A stretch of 64,000 bases of DNA from Chamaea fasciata (GCA_029207755.1 JARCOQ010000011.1:26477712-26541711), one strand, 5' to 3'. Shown: positions 26,775 through 38,904, numbered from the stretch's first letter. Numbers and translations: made by a program. The notes: generated from the sequence alone by a model not told the origin.

Positions 26775-27115
26775 GATGTTGAGGTTATGGTGTTTGTGAA
26801 CCCCAAGCCTGTCTTTTTTTCTGTACAGATAACCAGCAGTTGCTATATAAATTGGAGAGCCAAGGTCTAGGCCTTCTGGCAGTCAATTGGTTTTGTAATT
26901 ATCTTAGTAATAGTTCTCAATTATTATTCAGTAAAGGTCGTCTTTCCTCTGCTAATGGGTCACAGCAGCCCCTGGGGATCCAGAGATGGGCCAGTTCTCC
27001 TTTTTATCATGTAAATGACTCGCCATCTGTGTGCCACCCAGGTTCATCTAAGGCAGTTCTGAAAACACTGATTATTAATATCAAAGCTGCAGATTCTGAC
27101 AGGATTGTAGAATTG
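26775..27115 (+). mobile_element. Decayed non-LTR reverse transcriptase fragment
   Basis: A plus-strand frame through ttg at 26840 reads DNQQLLYKLESQGLGLLAVN (from 26828), then W, NYLSNSSQ and, after about 16 residues, QQPLGIQRWASSPFYHVNDS. This follows the order seen in L2/CR1/RTE-type LINE reverse transcriptases: the 'D..LL.KLE..G' segment after palm motif A, the 'WF..YLSNR.Q' segment, and a motif B counterpart of 'GVPQGS..GP..F..YINDLP'. The key positions are damaged: the motif A aspartate is not found upstream and the GVPQGS core is replaced. No FADD/YADD motif C follows. The frame stays open to taa at about 27119-27121. It cannot be an active enzyme. The clade is uncertain. Confidence 0.65.
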
Positions 27116-27121
27116 TTTTAA

Positions 27122-29729
27122 AATATTTTTAAAGATGGGCTGTGTTTCCCCACATTTTCAAGGCTCTATTAAATGCTGTGGACAGCTTAGTGGAAATTCT
27201 TTTCAAGTAATACAATGATTAAAAATACAAACTTTTATTTTAACTAGTGGCATTTTTAGTTAACAAACCCTAATACTCTTTTTTCCACACCATGCCTGCC
27301 TTCATTTGTGTCCCACTGTATTTATTTCTGCTGTGTGATTGCCTGGGGGAAGTTAAATTACCAGCCATAGTTATTACACTTGCACAAAACTTCTTTATTC
27401 CCTTCTCTAGATCATATTTACATTGCAGGCTGTGCTGAAAGTGAATAAAATGAAAAAGTTAACAAAACTGATAAAGTCATCATTTGTTTCTACCCTATTG
27501 TAATAGCCATGCTGTAATTGGTGCTGTTTCATATAAAATTACCATATAAATTGTGCCATCCAAAGCTGCAACTGAAAGAGCAACAGTATTTACAATAAAT
27601 GGCAAATCCCTGTTAATTATTGATAGCCTAATAAACACACCATTAGAATTCAGTCTTATTATTCATTATTAATAATAATTCTTATTTACTATTCATTGTG
27701 TAAGGATCAGTTATGATTAACTGTTCTAGAAATGACTGGTCCACATACATGTTTCTCTTTTCAGGGCCTTTTCCATTGAAGGAAAGGCTTTCCATGTGAA
27801 AATGCTCTGTCCAACAGGACAGAATGGGATTGTACCTGAAGAGCTTACAGACCTTACAGCTTACCAGTGTGTCCTGGTGGCTGTGAAAATCTGCCCTGAG
27901 CTCTGTCAGACGCAGTTAAGGATTTTGTTTCTTTGGAGGTCATTACGTGGCCCAAAGGTGGCTGACTTATGACCTGGGATCTTCTTGGCCTTCTTGGCCA
28001 CCTGGGCACACAGCAGTTTACCTTTAACAGTAATGAAGCTTTACTGCTTAGCAATGTCAGGGACCTCTTTTTAAAATAAACTCTGCCAAAAATTCATTGA
28101 GGCATCCTCATAAATCTTGGTGGTTTCAAAGCTTGATTTTGCTGGGGAAGGAGGCTGAATTCCAGGCCAATGACAGTGTGTCCTTGTGTGGATCTGCAGA
28201 GTGACCATCGGGTGTCATGTGAATGAAGATCGCTTCTCCAGAAATAATCCATTTATTGAGCCTTTGGCCTTACCATAGTTTTTATATAGATGCAACCAGC
28301 CCAGTCTTTCTAGACTGCATTGCCAGAGTCAAGACTTTACCTTCTGGTGTTGGTTGTGCCACTGCTGGCTGTAGGAAGGACGGGACTGGAAGAATTGACA
28401 GCCAACAGTTCTCCCTTTTCCTACCAGGCTCTTGATCATCTGACCTCACTTCCAAGCATAACTCAACTGCTAATTGTCACTAAGAAATAGCACTAGAGAA
28501 TATTGACTTCTTACGATACAGACAAGATTCTTTCCTTCTTTGTTTCAGTTTTTATGCTTCTGACAAGACTTTGGCTGATATTTTGCTTTGTCACTTATCT
28601 CAGGTTTTTCATGTACAGGTAACTCCACCATACCTCCTGTTAGATGCTGTGAATTCCATCTGTTATGAGATGCACTGAGACAAGAAGTCACTGCCCACCA
28701 GTGCTCCTGGAGTGTGCCCTAAGTGTGCCGCACGTGGAAGTGCCTTGAAGTTTTCACAGTGTATGAATATGGGGCAGGAGGATGATCACTGCATGCCAAG
28801 GTGAGGCTTTCCTTCAGATCTGACTGGATTTCACACTGATCTATCAGCAGGGGTTTAAAGCACAGTGTCTGCAGGCAGCATTCTTGAGTTACCAGAGTTT
28901 CTTGGTGCAAAGGAGTTTCTGCATTTCTGCAGTTCTTGCTTGACAAGGGTTCTCCACTGTCCTTCCCCAACTGCCCACTTCAGAATTTAAAATATCTGTG
29001 AAATGCTCTGCATTTTCCCATGATGTGCCAGTTCTCACCAGCTGTGAGTTTCCAATACAGTGATGCACTATAAGGCAGCCAACTGACTTGTAAAAGGATA
29101 TGAGTTTGTGTGCCAAGGAGAATTTAGCATAATGTTTCAACTGCAAATATAAACCACGATTTCAAAGGAAAAGAAGAAACTCAAAATGTATATAAATGTG
29201 ATATGTATAAATATTTTTTATTTTGTTTCAAATAATATCTTACTTTGCCGTGTGTACGGTATCTAAGACACACTAAACAGTTCTAGCACATAAGAAATAA
29301 TTCACTTGGTTTATGGACACAAAGCAGTGTATAAACCATAAATGCTTTGTTTCCAATTCTTATGTGCATTACTCTGTGACATATCTGGAATTATTCCAGA
29401 AATTCATTTCAAGGCAAGTCCTGCCAGCAGAATGAAGTTACAACAGAAGCTTTGGGTAACTCGTGGCACCTCTACCAGCACTGATGCTGCAGTGCAGGAG
29501 GAGTGTGGTTTAACACCACACCTGTGCCTCATGTTCACACCTCTCCTCAAGCTGTGCAAGGCCATGCCAGAGTGTCACTGCCTAGCCTCGGCTCCCAGGG
29601 GAGGTGTCTCACAAGCACGAGTCACACCTTCACACTGAGGCACTGACACATCTTAAATAAGAGCAGAGTTTGCTCTCTCTTTGACTGGTCAGTGGCCCTT
29701 TGCAAGGCATCCTTAGGCAGCTCTCCCAA
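27122..29729. other. No gene seen; unique DNA with an AT-rich block
   Basis: No gene is supported; frames reach 98 codons (29342-29638). The stretch 27480-27720 is rich in TAATTA/ATTA-type words, including 'cctgttaattattgatagcc', and is listed in the findings as a possible enhancer-like element. At 27981-27998 ttcttggcc is duplicated in tandem. From about 29170 to 29240 the sequence is very AT-rich. Confidence 0.5.
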
Positions 29730-29815
29730 CTCCTCATGAGGTAATTAAATATTGATCTTGCCCCTTTTACAGATGGAAATACTCAGGCTGTGTTTCCAGA
29801 AAGGATCACTTTTTC
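29730..29815 (-). mobile_element. MIR-like SINE fragment, reverse orientation
   Basis: The block 'ttgccccttttacagatgga' followed by 'aatactcaggctgtg' matches the reverse complement of the MIR core ('ctcagtttccccatctgtaaaatgg'-type), preceded by 'catgaggtaattaaatatt', which fits the MIR 3' part. The match stops exactly where the LTR begins at 29820, so the LTR may have inserted into or beside it. The sequence beyond the LTR (after 30388) does not clearly resume the SINE. Confidence 0.5.
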
Positions 29816-29819
29816 ATGG

Positions 29820-30388
29820 TGTCATGGTTCAAGCCCAGCCAGCAGCTCAGTTTCACAGATCTGCTGCTGACTGCTCCCCAGTGGGGCTGAGGAGAGAATC
29901 AGAAAAGTAACAGGGAGAAAACACATGGGTTGAGGTAAAGACAGTTTCGTAGGGAAAATAATAGCGCACAGTGCAAAGCAAAACATGGAATTCATTCCCC
30001 ACTTCCCATGCCCAGGGAGGTGTTCAGCCATCCCCGGGAAAGCCGGGCTCCATCACCCCTGAGGGTGGCTTGGGGGCACAAACCATCACTCTGAGTGTGC
30101 CCCCTTGCTGCTTCTCCCGCAGCTGAGCACGACGCCCTCAAGTATGGGACACCCTCAGGTCAGCTGTGGTCAGCTGTCCCAGCTGTGTCCTCTCCCAGTT
30201 CCTTGTGCCCCCCAGCCCCTTTGCTGCTGGAGGGGATGAGGAGCAGAAAAGGCCCTGACAGTGTAAGTGCTGCTCAGCCATAACTAAAACAGCCCTGTGC
30301 TATCAACACTTTCCAGCAGGAAGCCAAAACACAGCCCCATGTCAGCTCTATGAGGAAAATTAGCTCTATCCAAGGCAAAAGCAGTACA
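29820..30388 (-). mobile_element. Solo LTR of an endogenous retrovirus
   Basis: A 569-bp segment whose minus strand begins tgtactgcttttgccttgga and ends cttgaaccatgaca, giving the TG...CA ends of an LTR. Internal blocks such as gaaaaggccctgacagtgta, 'agccataactaaaacagccc' and 'gaattcattccccacttccc' match an LTR family I know as abundant in songbirds. Minus orientation is inferred from that family's signals. No gag, pol, env, primer-binding site or second LTR is nearby, so it is a solo LTR left by recombination. No TATA-type box and no AATAAA/ATTAAA hexamer is visible where the family carries them. Flanking bases (catgg before, cagtc after) are not a clear target-site duplication. The short frames inside it are spurious. 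Confidence 0.85.
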
Positions 30389-32384
30389 CAGTCTGTTACT
30401 CCAGTTGATATAATTTTCTAATTAAGGCATAATTAATGTATAATGCAGTAGAAGTACTAGGTAGGATTGAAATTGTGACCATCTACTGTTATTGAAAATG
30501 TTCTATGAACCCCATTATGCCATTGTAAAATAATTCTCTAAATGTCAGTGATGTGAGGAACACAAACAAGAAATCTCTGTTATTAGACATGCTTTTAGTA
30601 TGCAGCCTAACAGAGAGCAATATTGTGTTTAAGAATAAGCAGGGAAGTAAAAAATGAGGGATTTTGATCACAGAGAAATCAGTTTTACCACGTGCTGTAA
30701 ATAGTACTGAGGCAGCAGCATGCCTACTCTTCAGAAGCCAGAAAATGAACAAAACAAAGGGAGGAATATCATGAATCGTAATTTGCTGAAAACGCAAACT
30801 ATTCAATGTGTTTGGTATTTTCATTTTAATTTTCTTTCTTTGTTTTGTTTTGTTTTTAAGTGAGGTAATATACATATTTTGATCACTTTGCTGGAACCTC
30901 AAAACGTGGAAATACAGCACCAATGAGACTTGAAAGCTCCATCAAACGCCTGCTGAAAAGTGTCTGTTGCTGGCACAACTGCAAGAGCTTTTGCTATTTT
31001 TTCAACTAACATTTGCAGCATTTCCCACCTAGCGCAGGAAATGGTGGCTGCTTGCATAAACATATATTTAAGGCTTAAAAGAACCAGCTTTGAAGTCAGT
31101 CCAACTGTTGGTGTTTACAGAGTGTGTCAGGAGAGAAGCTGCCTGCTCATCAGCTCGCTGTGGCAAGTCTGAATTCAGCGAGACAAGAGTTAACCTTCCC
31201 CTGCCCTTGCAGCTGAAATGCAGCTCTGCATTTATGGCACTCCTGCACCATCCTCCACGTTGCCTTTTGTGTATGGTATAATTATCAGATTCATTATAAC
31301 AACTCCTGCGTTTACGTATTATACTTACCTGAAGGCAACCTGGGAGATTTTATGTTTGTGAGCCCCATTTTATCCTTCTGTAATAAAACTCTACACTGAA
31401 CATAGGGTGGCACCAGGCAAGCATCAAAATGTCAAATATTTAGTAGATAAAGGATGAAGACTTGATATTTCTCTGGCAGAGAAATGAAGACTGGAAGATT
31501 GAAGGCAACTAAATTAATTAAGCCCAATACGTAATTATTTGGCAATTTAGTGACTAGATATTCGATGAATGTTTGGTTATTTATCAGATCAAACAATGAT
31601 TAAATAAGTCTTCATAACAGGGGAATGAGACAAAGGTTTTTCTTTAATTCTACATTCCCACTTAAGGTTTTCATGTAAGCAGATTTTGATAAGCTGAGAA
31701 GGCAGAACGGTGAATCTGTGGGAACACAGAAGAACCAAGAAAGTTATATTTTAGTTTTTTACCACAGAGATATGTTCAATAACCAGGTCAGCTTTCCTAG
31801 GAGAAAAGAAAGCAAATAAACCCAGCCTCCCACCCAAACTTAATTTGATGCAGATGAATGAAACATCAGCAGGCTTTTGGCCCTAAGTGAAAAAAGGAAC
31901 AATGAAAAGCATTTTCTTTTTTTGTTGGGAGATAATTTTTTGTTATTTTACACTCCTAAGATTTGAAGCCTACCTTTAAAAAAAAAAAAAAAAGAACTAA
32001 AATATAGGTTTTTGTTTTTAAAATTTTGTTTTTCATTATCTGAACACAGCAAGCTTGGGAATATCTCATTTTATCGCTTTTGTGATTATAGGAATAAAAA
32101 TCTGTAACTTTATGTGCTGTATTCCTGTGCCATATACTAGATTAATAGCAGCAGAAGGTCATTATCCAGGCTAAATTTTAACCCCTTCTCAGTGCAGTCC
32201 GTTGGGCCTGTCTCACTGGGGACGCTCCTATAATGTATGGCATTCATTTGAGTCTAAACCTCTGGTTTTAATCATGTTGTCACCTTAAACCATGGGCTGT
32301 AGACTGCTGAATATCAAATATTCAGTACGCCCTGATGGGAAATATTTCCCTCTCTGGTAGCTTTGCCACATAAATTCAGAAAAT
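30389..32384. other. No gene seen; unique AT-rich DNA
   Basis: No gene is supported. A 144-codon minus-strand frame (30489-30923) is lysine- and phenylalanine-rich with no motif or splice context and is judged chance. A poly(A)-type run is at 31978-31994. Confidence 0.55.
31978..31994. repeat. Poly(A) run
   Basis: Seventeen consecutive A residues followed by gaact. No retrocopy body was seen before it. Confidence 0.9.
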
Positions 32385-32492
32385 GCATGGATGAGGTGCT
32401 TAGGCAAATGGTTTAGTGGTGGGCCTGGTCCTGTAAGGTTGAAAACTGAACTTGGTGACCTTAGAGGTGTTTTCCAAGCTTAACTATTCAGT
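32385..32492 (+). mobile_element. CR1 3' end fragment
   Basis: A CR1 3' end in plus orientation. The blocks are 'catggatgaggtgcttaggc', 'aaatggtttagtggtgggcc', 'gtaaggttgaaaactgaact', then 'ttggtgaccttagaggtgtt' and 'ttccaagctta'. The order matches avian CR1 ends of the kind with 'gacatggtttagtggtggac'. It is more diverged than the copy at 1-211, and no octamer tail remains. Confidence 0.85.
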
Positions 32493-32645
32493 GGTTGTTA
32501 TCTGGAACCTGCACGTGCCCCTTCCCAGGAAACTGAATACAAAACTTGTGCTTTTCCATCTCCTGAGCGTCTGTGTCCTTCTCCCTCTCTTTTCTTCTGA
32601 AGGGGCTTTCCCTGGGTGAGCTGTCAAGGAGGAATTGGTTCCCAG

Positions 32646-32922
32646 CGCCGCTGCCCCGTGGACGGCTCCTCTGCTCTCACCTCAGAACAAGGGCGGCACC
32701 TCCTGTGAGTCTCAGATTTTGGGGGACCCCAGGGAGGTAACAGAGGATGTGGCGCTGGAGGCTGGTGAGGGCTGAGGTGAAGAGCTGCAACGTCAAGAGC
32801 TCTGCTAGTGGACGGGGGCAGGAGCTGGAGGGAGGGCGAGAGCACAGAGGGGTTATTTTGTCCCGAACGCCCAGTTACTGCACACGCAGAAGGTGCAGTT
32901 AATGTCACAACCCGTGGATGCG
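32646..32922. promoter_or_regulatory. Small CpG-rich patch
   Basis: About 14 CpG dinucleotides in 277 bases, GC-rich, surrounded by AT-rich CpG-poor DNA. It is too small and CpG-sparse for a classical CpG island by eye. It could be a minor promoter or enhancer, a GC-rich repeat remnant, or an old exon. No TATA box, clear exon or known transposon end was recognised. It begins about 150 bases after the CR1 fragment at 32385-32492, but does not look like CR1 sequence. Confidence 0.25.
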
Positions 32923-34658
32923 CTTTGGTGTATTTTCTAATATTCATGGTGGGAAAGAAGCAAGCTGATCCCTGTTCAGTGCTGGCAGTGTGGAAGTGCC
33001 TCCAGCAGCCAGTGCAAGGGACTGAGGATGGGAACAGCAAAAAGCCTTAAGATGCTCATCTAACCCTGCACTGAGCTCCTGCACTGCCCCAAGCCCTCCC
33101 AGGGAGGCAGGTACACCCAGCACCGGCACACTGGATGCCACGGCTGGCTGCACTCGCTGTGGGAGCTTCGTAACACTGACAAACGGCCTGGGGATCTCCT
33201 TAACCCAGAGCGTGAGTGATAGCAGAGCTAATGTGGGCTCTCCAACACTCTCTGCTCTATTTTGGGGTTTTTAGTGGTGTAGCCAAAGTGCAAAAAATGG
33301 ATGCAGGGCTTTTAAAACTTCCCAATAAAGAGAAAACAATGTTTGAAGCCATGGAAGCTGCATATCCACTGGCACAGCAACTAATGCAGTTTCCTTCCCC
33401 AGTAGTGCCCCGAAGTATTTTTAGATATTCATATATAAAATATAAGTACATAACCTGCTGTAAAAAGCTACGGCAGTGCCCTTGGCAAGCCTCCCTGGCC
33501 TGTGGAGGGTAATTACATGTGGAACACCAACACAGCTCCAACATTTACCTCAATAGATGGCCAGCTTTTTCTCACACAAATGCTGTGAGATCTGTCCATG
33601 CTAATAGGAGTGTTTGCTGTATCTTGATGGGGAATTTTGACTTTGTAACCTAATCAGAGCTCACTTGGAAAAAAAAAATTAAAAAAAAAAACGGAGAAGA
33701 TATACTTTTCCCATCAATTCCAACAAGGATTTAGATCCATACACAGCCCTGCCAGGCCCCAGTTCCAGAGTGCTGTTGGAGGTGAGTAAACCAGAAGGAT
33801 CAGCTTGTTCTGGATGGAAACGTGTCTACAGCAAAGGCCAGCTTGGAAACACAGCTTTGTGCTCCAGCCAAAAATCAGACAGAAATTGTCACAGCTGAAA
33901 TGTTGCATCCGGCCCTGGTAACTGCTCCCAGCAAACCACACAGCTGCTTAGGAAAGCATGACGTAAAATCTATCCTTTTCAGGTGAAATTGCGAATGTTC
34001 CTGTGTCGTTCTCATGAGTGCCGTGGGTCCCCCAGGAACCATATATAAAGGAAAAAACAAATCTGCATTTTTAAGATGCGTTCAAAACGTTTTGAGATAA
34101 TTTTTGATTGGGGGGTTTTAGGCGTTTACCTATGCTTTTCATGGAATGATGAGATCTGTGCTGTTAGATCACACTCTTTCTCTGTCCACATCAAATTATC
34201 TTTATCATGGCTAATGTTAAGCTAGTCAGAAATGTTTATTAGAAATGCCTTGTGCTAGAATTATGAGTTCCAAAATTTTTTTCAGGAAATAAAGAAGTTC
34301 TGATAAAATCTTTAAAGCAACTTTAAAAGATTGCTGCTGTCCAGTAGGAGTTTACTAAGGAGTTTATAAGAGAAGATTATTAAGAAATCAAAAAAAAAAG
34401 ATCCAACAAATAATCAACTCAAGTGTGGAGGAATGAGCTACAAGTATCATTTCTGCAGACAGAGTTTTGGCACACATGCAGAGGAAGAAAATGCAATTAT
34501 AAATTACAGAAAATACTGGATACGAAAATGAGCAATTGGATACAGATTTACTGTTTAAAAACTGAGGTGCAATATTTGTAGTTAAACATTTATATAAATG
34601 AAAGCTGAGTGTATGTTTCTGTATGAATGATGAAGGTGACCCTGATTTAGTTCATTCC

Positions 34659-34682
34659 AAAAAAAAAAGAAAGAAAGAAAAA
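34659..34682. repeat. A-rich / (GAAA)n microsatellite
   Basis: About ten A residues followed by three GAAA units. It is a short simple repeat in unique DNA. Confidence 0.9.
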
Positions 34683-37216
34683 GGAGCTTTAAATATGTAA
34701 ATCACAGATGAGCTAAGTTTAGGGAGGGTTATCAAAAATGTCTGTTATCTTTGAACATGAACATATGCTCACTATGCTAATTCTGTAGGATTCTTAGATC
34801 ACATGCTGGCATATTTCAGTGTTTTGCATTGCTTTAAATTTTGACTTCAGATTTCATAGTTTTCTTTATTTTGTAAGGGTTTTTTTGTTCCAATCATCAA
34901 ATGCCAAATTAAGAAGGATTACCTGAAGGGATAAATTTTTCTCTGTTCCTCTGTTAGCCTTGAGAAGTTGCATCCTGATGGACACTGCACTGAAAACAGT
35001 CCAGAAGAATATGAGACCAGAACTCGACTGCTCCAAATTCATATGTAAATTTAATGTATGACAAAGGAGGAACTTAATTTAAATTTTCCTTAAAAATGCA
35101 TGCCTCTTAAATTGATAACATCAGAGAGCCCCAAATTTTTAAATAGACTGGCGGCTCAAGGTTGCTGGTGTCTGGATGTGCTTGAAGTTTTGTTTTGTCA
35201 CAAAAGAAAACCATGATTTCATGCATGGAAACAAATTCCTCAGTTCCTGATTGTCCAAGAAAATTTCCTTCAGGTTTCTTCCTGAAAACTTACAGAAGCA
35301 GACTTTTTGACACAATGAGGGGATGAAGTTTGACTGCTGTTTTATTAATCTTGTTACATTTTTGGGTCTTTTCTTTAGGATGGAGATGATAGCAGTTTAT
35401 ATTTTCATTTCAAACAGGATCCACCAAACATTTTCCTTTTAGTTTAAGCTCTTGCATCTCTGTCTTTTGTGCCCCCCAAGAGCTCTTTCGCTGAGGTGTA
35501 AATATGTTCCTAAAATAATGAAAGGGCCATTATCACCCTTCTATTCATTTAGGTGCCCAGGAAGGGAACTGCAAAGGCATTTAGCTAAAAGCATACTTTT
35601 AGTATAAAGAGATAACAATAACACAAGGATCTCCGCAGACCATTAGTCTGGCTGGTCTCTGATGTGCTCTCCCTTGAGTTTTGTGCACCAGAGTACAGTC
35701 TGAGATAAATGGCAGGCACATCTGTGAAGAGACCCTGGAAGTTTTCACTCACTGCTCACCTGTCTCTCTTGGCACTGGGCTGATCCACGGAGCGAGTATT
35801 CCTGACATCCTCGTCTCCAAGCTGAGGAGCCGCCCTGTCTGTCCTGTAAGGCTGGATCCCAGCAGAAAGAACAGGTCACTTCCAATTAAGTGATATTGTA
35901 AAACTGCCGCCTTCTGTTAGAAGAATAAATACCACGGGAGGTTCTAAATGTTGTAGCATGAACCCCCAAATTCTTTTTTTTTTATTATTTTTTTTATTTA
36001 CAGAGCGGAGAGCTGGGGTTGTTTTGCCTTGTCCATACTCTGTTCCCACGTGGCCCTTGGAATGTTCCTCAGCACCTCCAATGATACACTGTAGGAACCG
36101 GTAAAAAACCGGAACAACATTGTGAAAAGACATCAAAATATTTCACTTAGGAAAAAATGTTCTGATTTTTCATATTTTTCAGATGATGGTATTTTGACTT
36201 TTTGGAAGGAAAGGTCTGAAATATTTGTTCTTTGAATGAAATGACTACTAGGGATCTTATGTGTCTAAGTATCCATTGCTTCCCATGGTAAACTGTCCTG
36301 CTGGCTACCTGTGATATACTCCTTTGAATTTGAATTTGTTGGCATGAGCTTCTAGCCCTTGCATGAAATTAAACTATATCCTACCCTTTATACTGACCAT
36401 AAAAATGAACATTAGTCTGAAAATTTTACAAGAGGAGTTTGCAAAATCACCCAGGCTACTGGTTATTGTGGCAGTGTTTCAAATCTTAAAGCATTTGCAA
36501 CTAAATTTGATATCAGAGGCAATGGCTCTTAGGAGTTACGGTGAAGCATGGCCTTGTAGGGCAGTCTTGCTACCAACCCGTGTGCACACCAAAAAAAACA
36601 AATAAGCTTCAGCATCTCCAGTTAAAAAAACTCAACTCTGGTGTTCTGCTGTCCTTTAAAACAATTTTGCAAAGCCCCTCTAGCACAGGGTTGGATTTTT
36701 TCAGTTAGCTAAGAGCCAGTCAATGTTCTTTGACTCAGGTTGTGCTCTGATCTTGGGTGCTTTGAGGATGTAAAGAGAGCTGAGAGAGACTTGTCGGAAA
36801 TGACTTGGCATTTTTCCATGACTGCTAATAGGATTGGAGAAGTGATGAATTGTCACTGGAGGTTTTGATATCTCCTAATAAAGAAGACAATCTGCGTGCA
36901 ATACTTGCAACCAGCTGTTGCTGTTCATGGTGCAGGCCTGTTTGGCTGGCAGGGCTGTTTGATTTCCAGCACTCAGAGCCTCCCCTGCCTTTTCCACAGG
37001 CTGAGCCATCCACGCTTGTCATCCCTCCTGCATCCAGCAGCTGCCTTGCAGGAGTCAGAAGCTGCAGGAGACACAAAGTTGGGATGGATGTCCACTTTAT
37101 AAAAAAAGAAAAAAGCAAGGCAGGAAGGAGGATTGTCACAGGTTTCTTACACTCAAATGCCTTTTAAACTGATCGCGCTGTTTGGGTAAGTGACACCTGC
37201 CCAGGTGATTGTCCCC

Positions 37217-37244
37217 AAGCTGAGGGTCCTGTAAGCTGAGGGTC
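37217..37244. repeat. 16-bp tandem near-duplication
   Basis: The unit aagctgagggtcctgt at 37217-37232 is followed directly by aagctgagggtc at 37233-37244; the last four bases of the second copy have diverged. This is a local slippage duplication. Confidence 0.8.
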
Positions 37245-38775
37245 AGTTTGTGATGACTGTCAGCTCAGTTGTGTAATTTTATTGTCTCTGTTTACAGCAT
37301 GTACAGCTTTGCCCCTGGTTTACTTGTGATGTAACACTTAACTGATAACCCAAATAAGGTGGCTGCATGCCCAAAGTTTTTAAAGTTTCTCACAAAACCA
37401 GAATTGAATGAGATTTCAATATTTTTTGTTGTCATATTTTGTTCACTGATAAAAGTTATGGTGAGAATGAGATTTATATCTTTTCGCTGTCTGTGAGAAA
37501 GAGGTAAATTAATGTATGTATACTTGGACAAAACCTTTTGAGTTACATCTTTCTTGGTTAAAATAACGGAATCTAGCATATGAAATCCCTGACATTTATG
37601 AAAATAAGCATTTCTTGACCCAATGCCACTTTGGAACATATTTCAAAATTTTCAAAGCATTTAATTGGAAAACTTTTTTAAGGCATTCCTAATTTTATTT
37701 TTATTTTAAGCTAACTAGGTAATAGTGTCTGTAGAGAAAAGTATTCCTATGAAATAAATTATTTTGATGTTTTAATAAGAAAGATAGGTTATTTCATATA
37801 TTGCCTCACAGCAGTTTGAGACTCGAAAATTTCCTTCCATTTGTTCCTTGTTTTTTAAAAGTGATGTGGATGTGGTGATGTTAAACAAGTCAGAGAATTA
37901 ATTCTAATAACAGAGTGTGTTATTATTCAATGGAAGTGCCAAGAAAATAGGTTTTCTCACAAAAAACAAAACTAAACAGTAAACAAAGGACATTTAAATC
38001 ATTTGTCTGTGGACAATCAGCTGGTTTCGGTGTTTAAATTGCACTGGCAGTCCTTGTCCAAATAACAAATGATGGATGTTTAGACATAACCAAACCTATT
38101 GAAATCAATTGGAAATACTCTATGAAGACACACAGAAGAGTTGACACTTTACCTTGCTAACACTCCCTTAACACCAGGGAGTGTGTCTTGATATGAATCA
38201 ATCCTTTGATAAAGGTAAAACACAAAAAATGGAGAAAGCAGCTCCGATTAACAGAATAATTTAAAGACATTTATAGCTCATTTTCACTGCCACGTTGTGC
38301 CAGAAGAGCAAAGCAGCAGAAGTGATATATAGATCATTGATTTTTATCCCTTTCAGAGCAGCCCTTCTTAGTATTTTTAATGAAACATTAAACGATTGTA
38401 ATGTAAACTGTAACAGAATGGCACAGTTTTATACCTTCTTAATTGGATGCTAATATCCATGTCAGTATTTGCATGAAAAATGGTGTAGTAAGCCAAAATA
38501 TCAAGGTTTTTAAAACTCATAATCATTCTTCTGCCGATACCATCTGTCAGCTTAATCTTCCCCTCCCAGAATTCAGTGAAGAGGGCGCCTTCAGGGGAAA
38601 GAAAAGAAAAAAAATTACAGTTACTGAAGTACAGTAAAGAGAGTTTAAACCACGGGCCTGAAATCCCATTTGATTATATAGGGCTTATTAGTTATTAATT
38701 GTCAAAGTTGGAAAATAATTAAGAATTGCTGTTGGGGCACTGTCAGTCGTCCTTCCTGAAGGAGCTGTGGGAGAG

Positions 38776-38904
38776 GGGATGGAGAAGGGATGGATAAAGG
38801 ATGGAGAAGGGAAGGAGAAGGGAAGAAGGGATGGATAAAGGATGGAGAAGGGATGGAGCAGGGATGGAGAAGGGATGGATAAAGGATGGAGAAGAGATGG
38901 AGAG
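38776..38904. repeat. GGATGGAGAA-type minisatellite
   Basis: About 129 bases of imperfect units mixing ggatggagaag and ggatggataaa, often in a higher-order order of ggatggagaagggatggat then aaa. The plus strand is almost entirely purine except for the T of GGAT. Read on the minus strand it makes a repetitive Ser/Pro/Leu/His/Phe peptide that fills a 157-codon frame (38688-39161), which is therefore not evidence for a gene. Unit variants suggest repeated slippage; length polymorphism is likely. Confidence 0.93.

Larger units (their letters stand above)
32493..38775. other. No gene seen; unique DNA with one CpG-rich patch
   Basis: No gene is supported. The patch at 32646-32922 is listed separately. 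Frames of up to 138 codons (32624-33040, minus) lie in that GC-rich patch and look like chance. A 16-bp near-duplication lies at 37217-37244, a GAAA run at 34659-34682. The rest is ordinary AT-rich sequence with short A/T runs near 33668, 33680 and 35978. Confidence 0.5.

Noticed and set aside
29822..30283. Short frames inside the LTR
   Set aside because: LTRs of this kind do not encode proteins, and both strands give frames.
30489..30923. 144-codon minus-strand open frame
   Set aside because: Lys/Phe/Leu-rich with no motif and no coding signature.
32624..33040. 138-codon minus-strand frame
   Set aside because: It coincides with the GC-rich patch where stop codons are rarer; the peptide has no recognisable domain.
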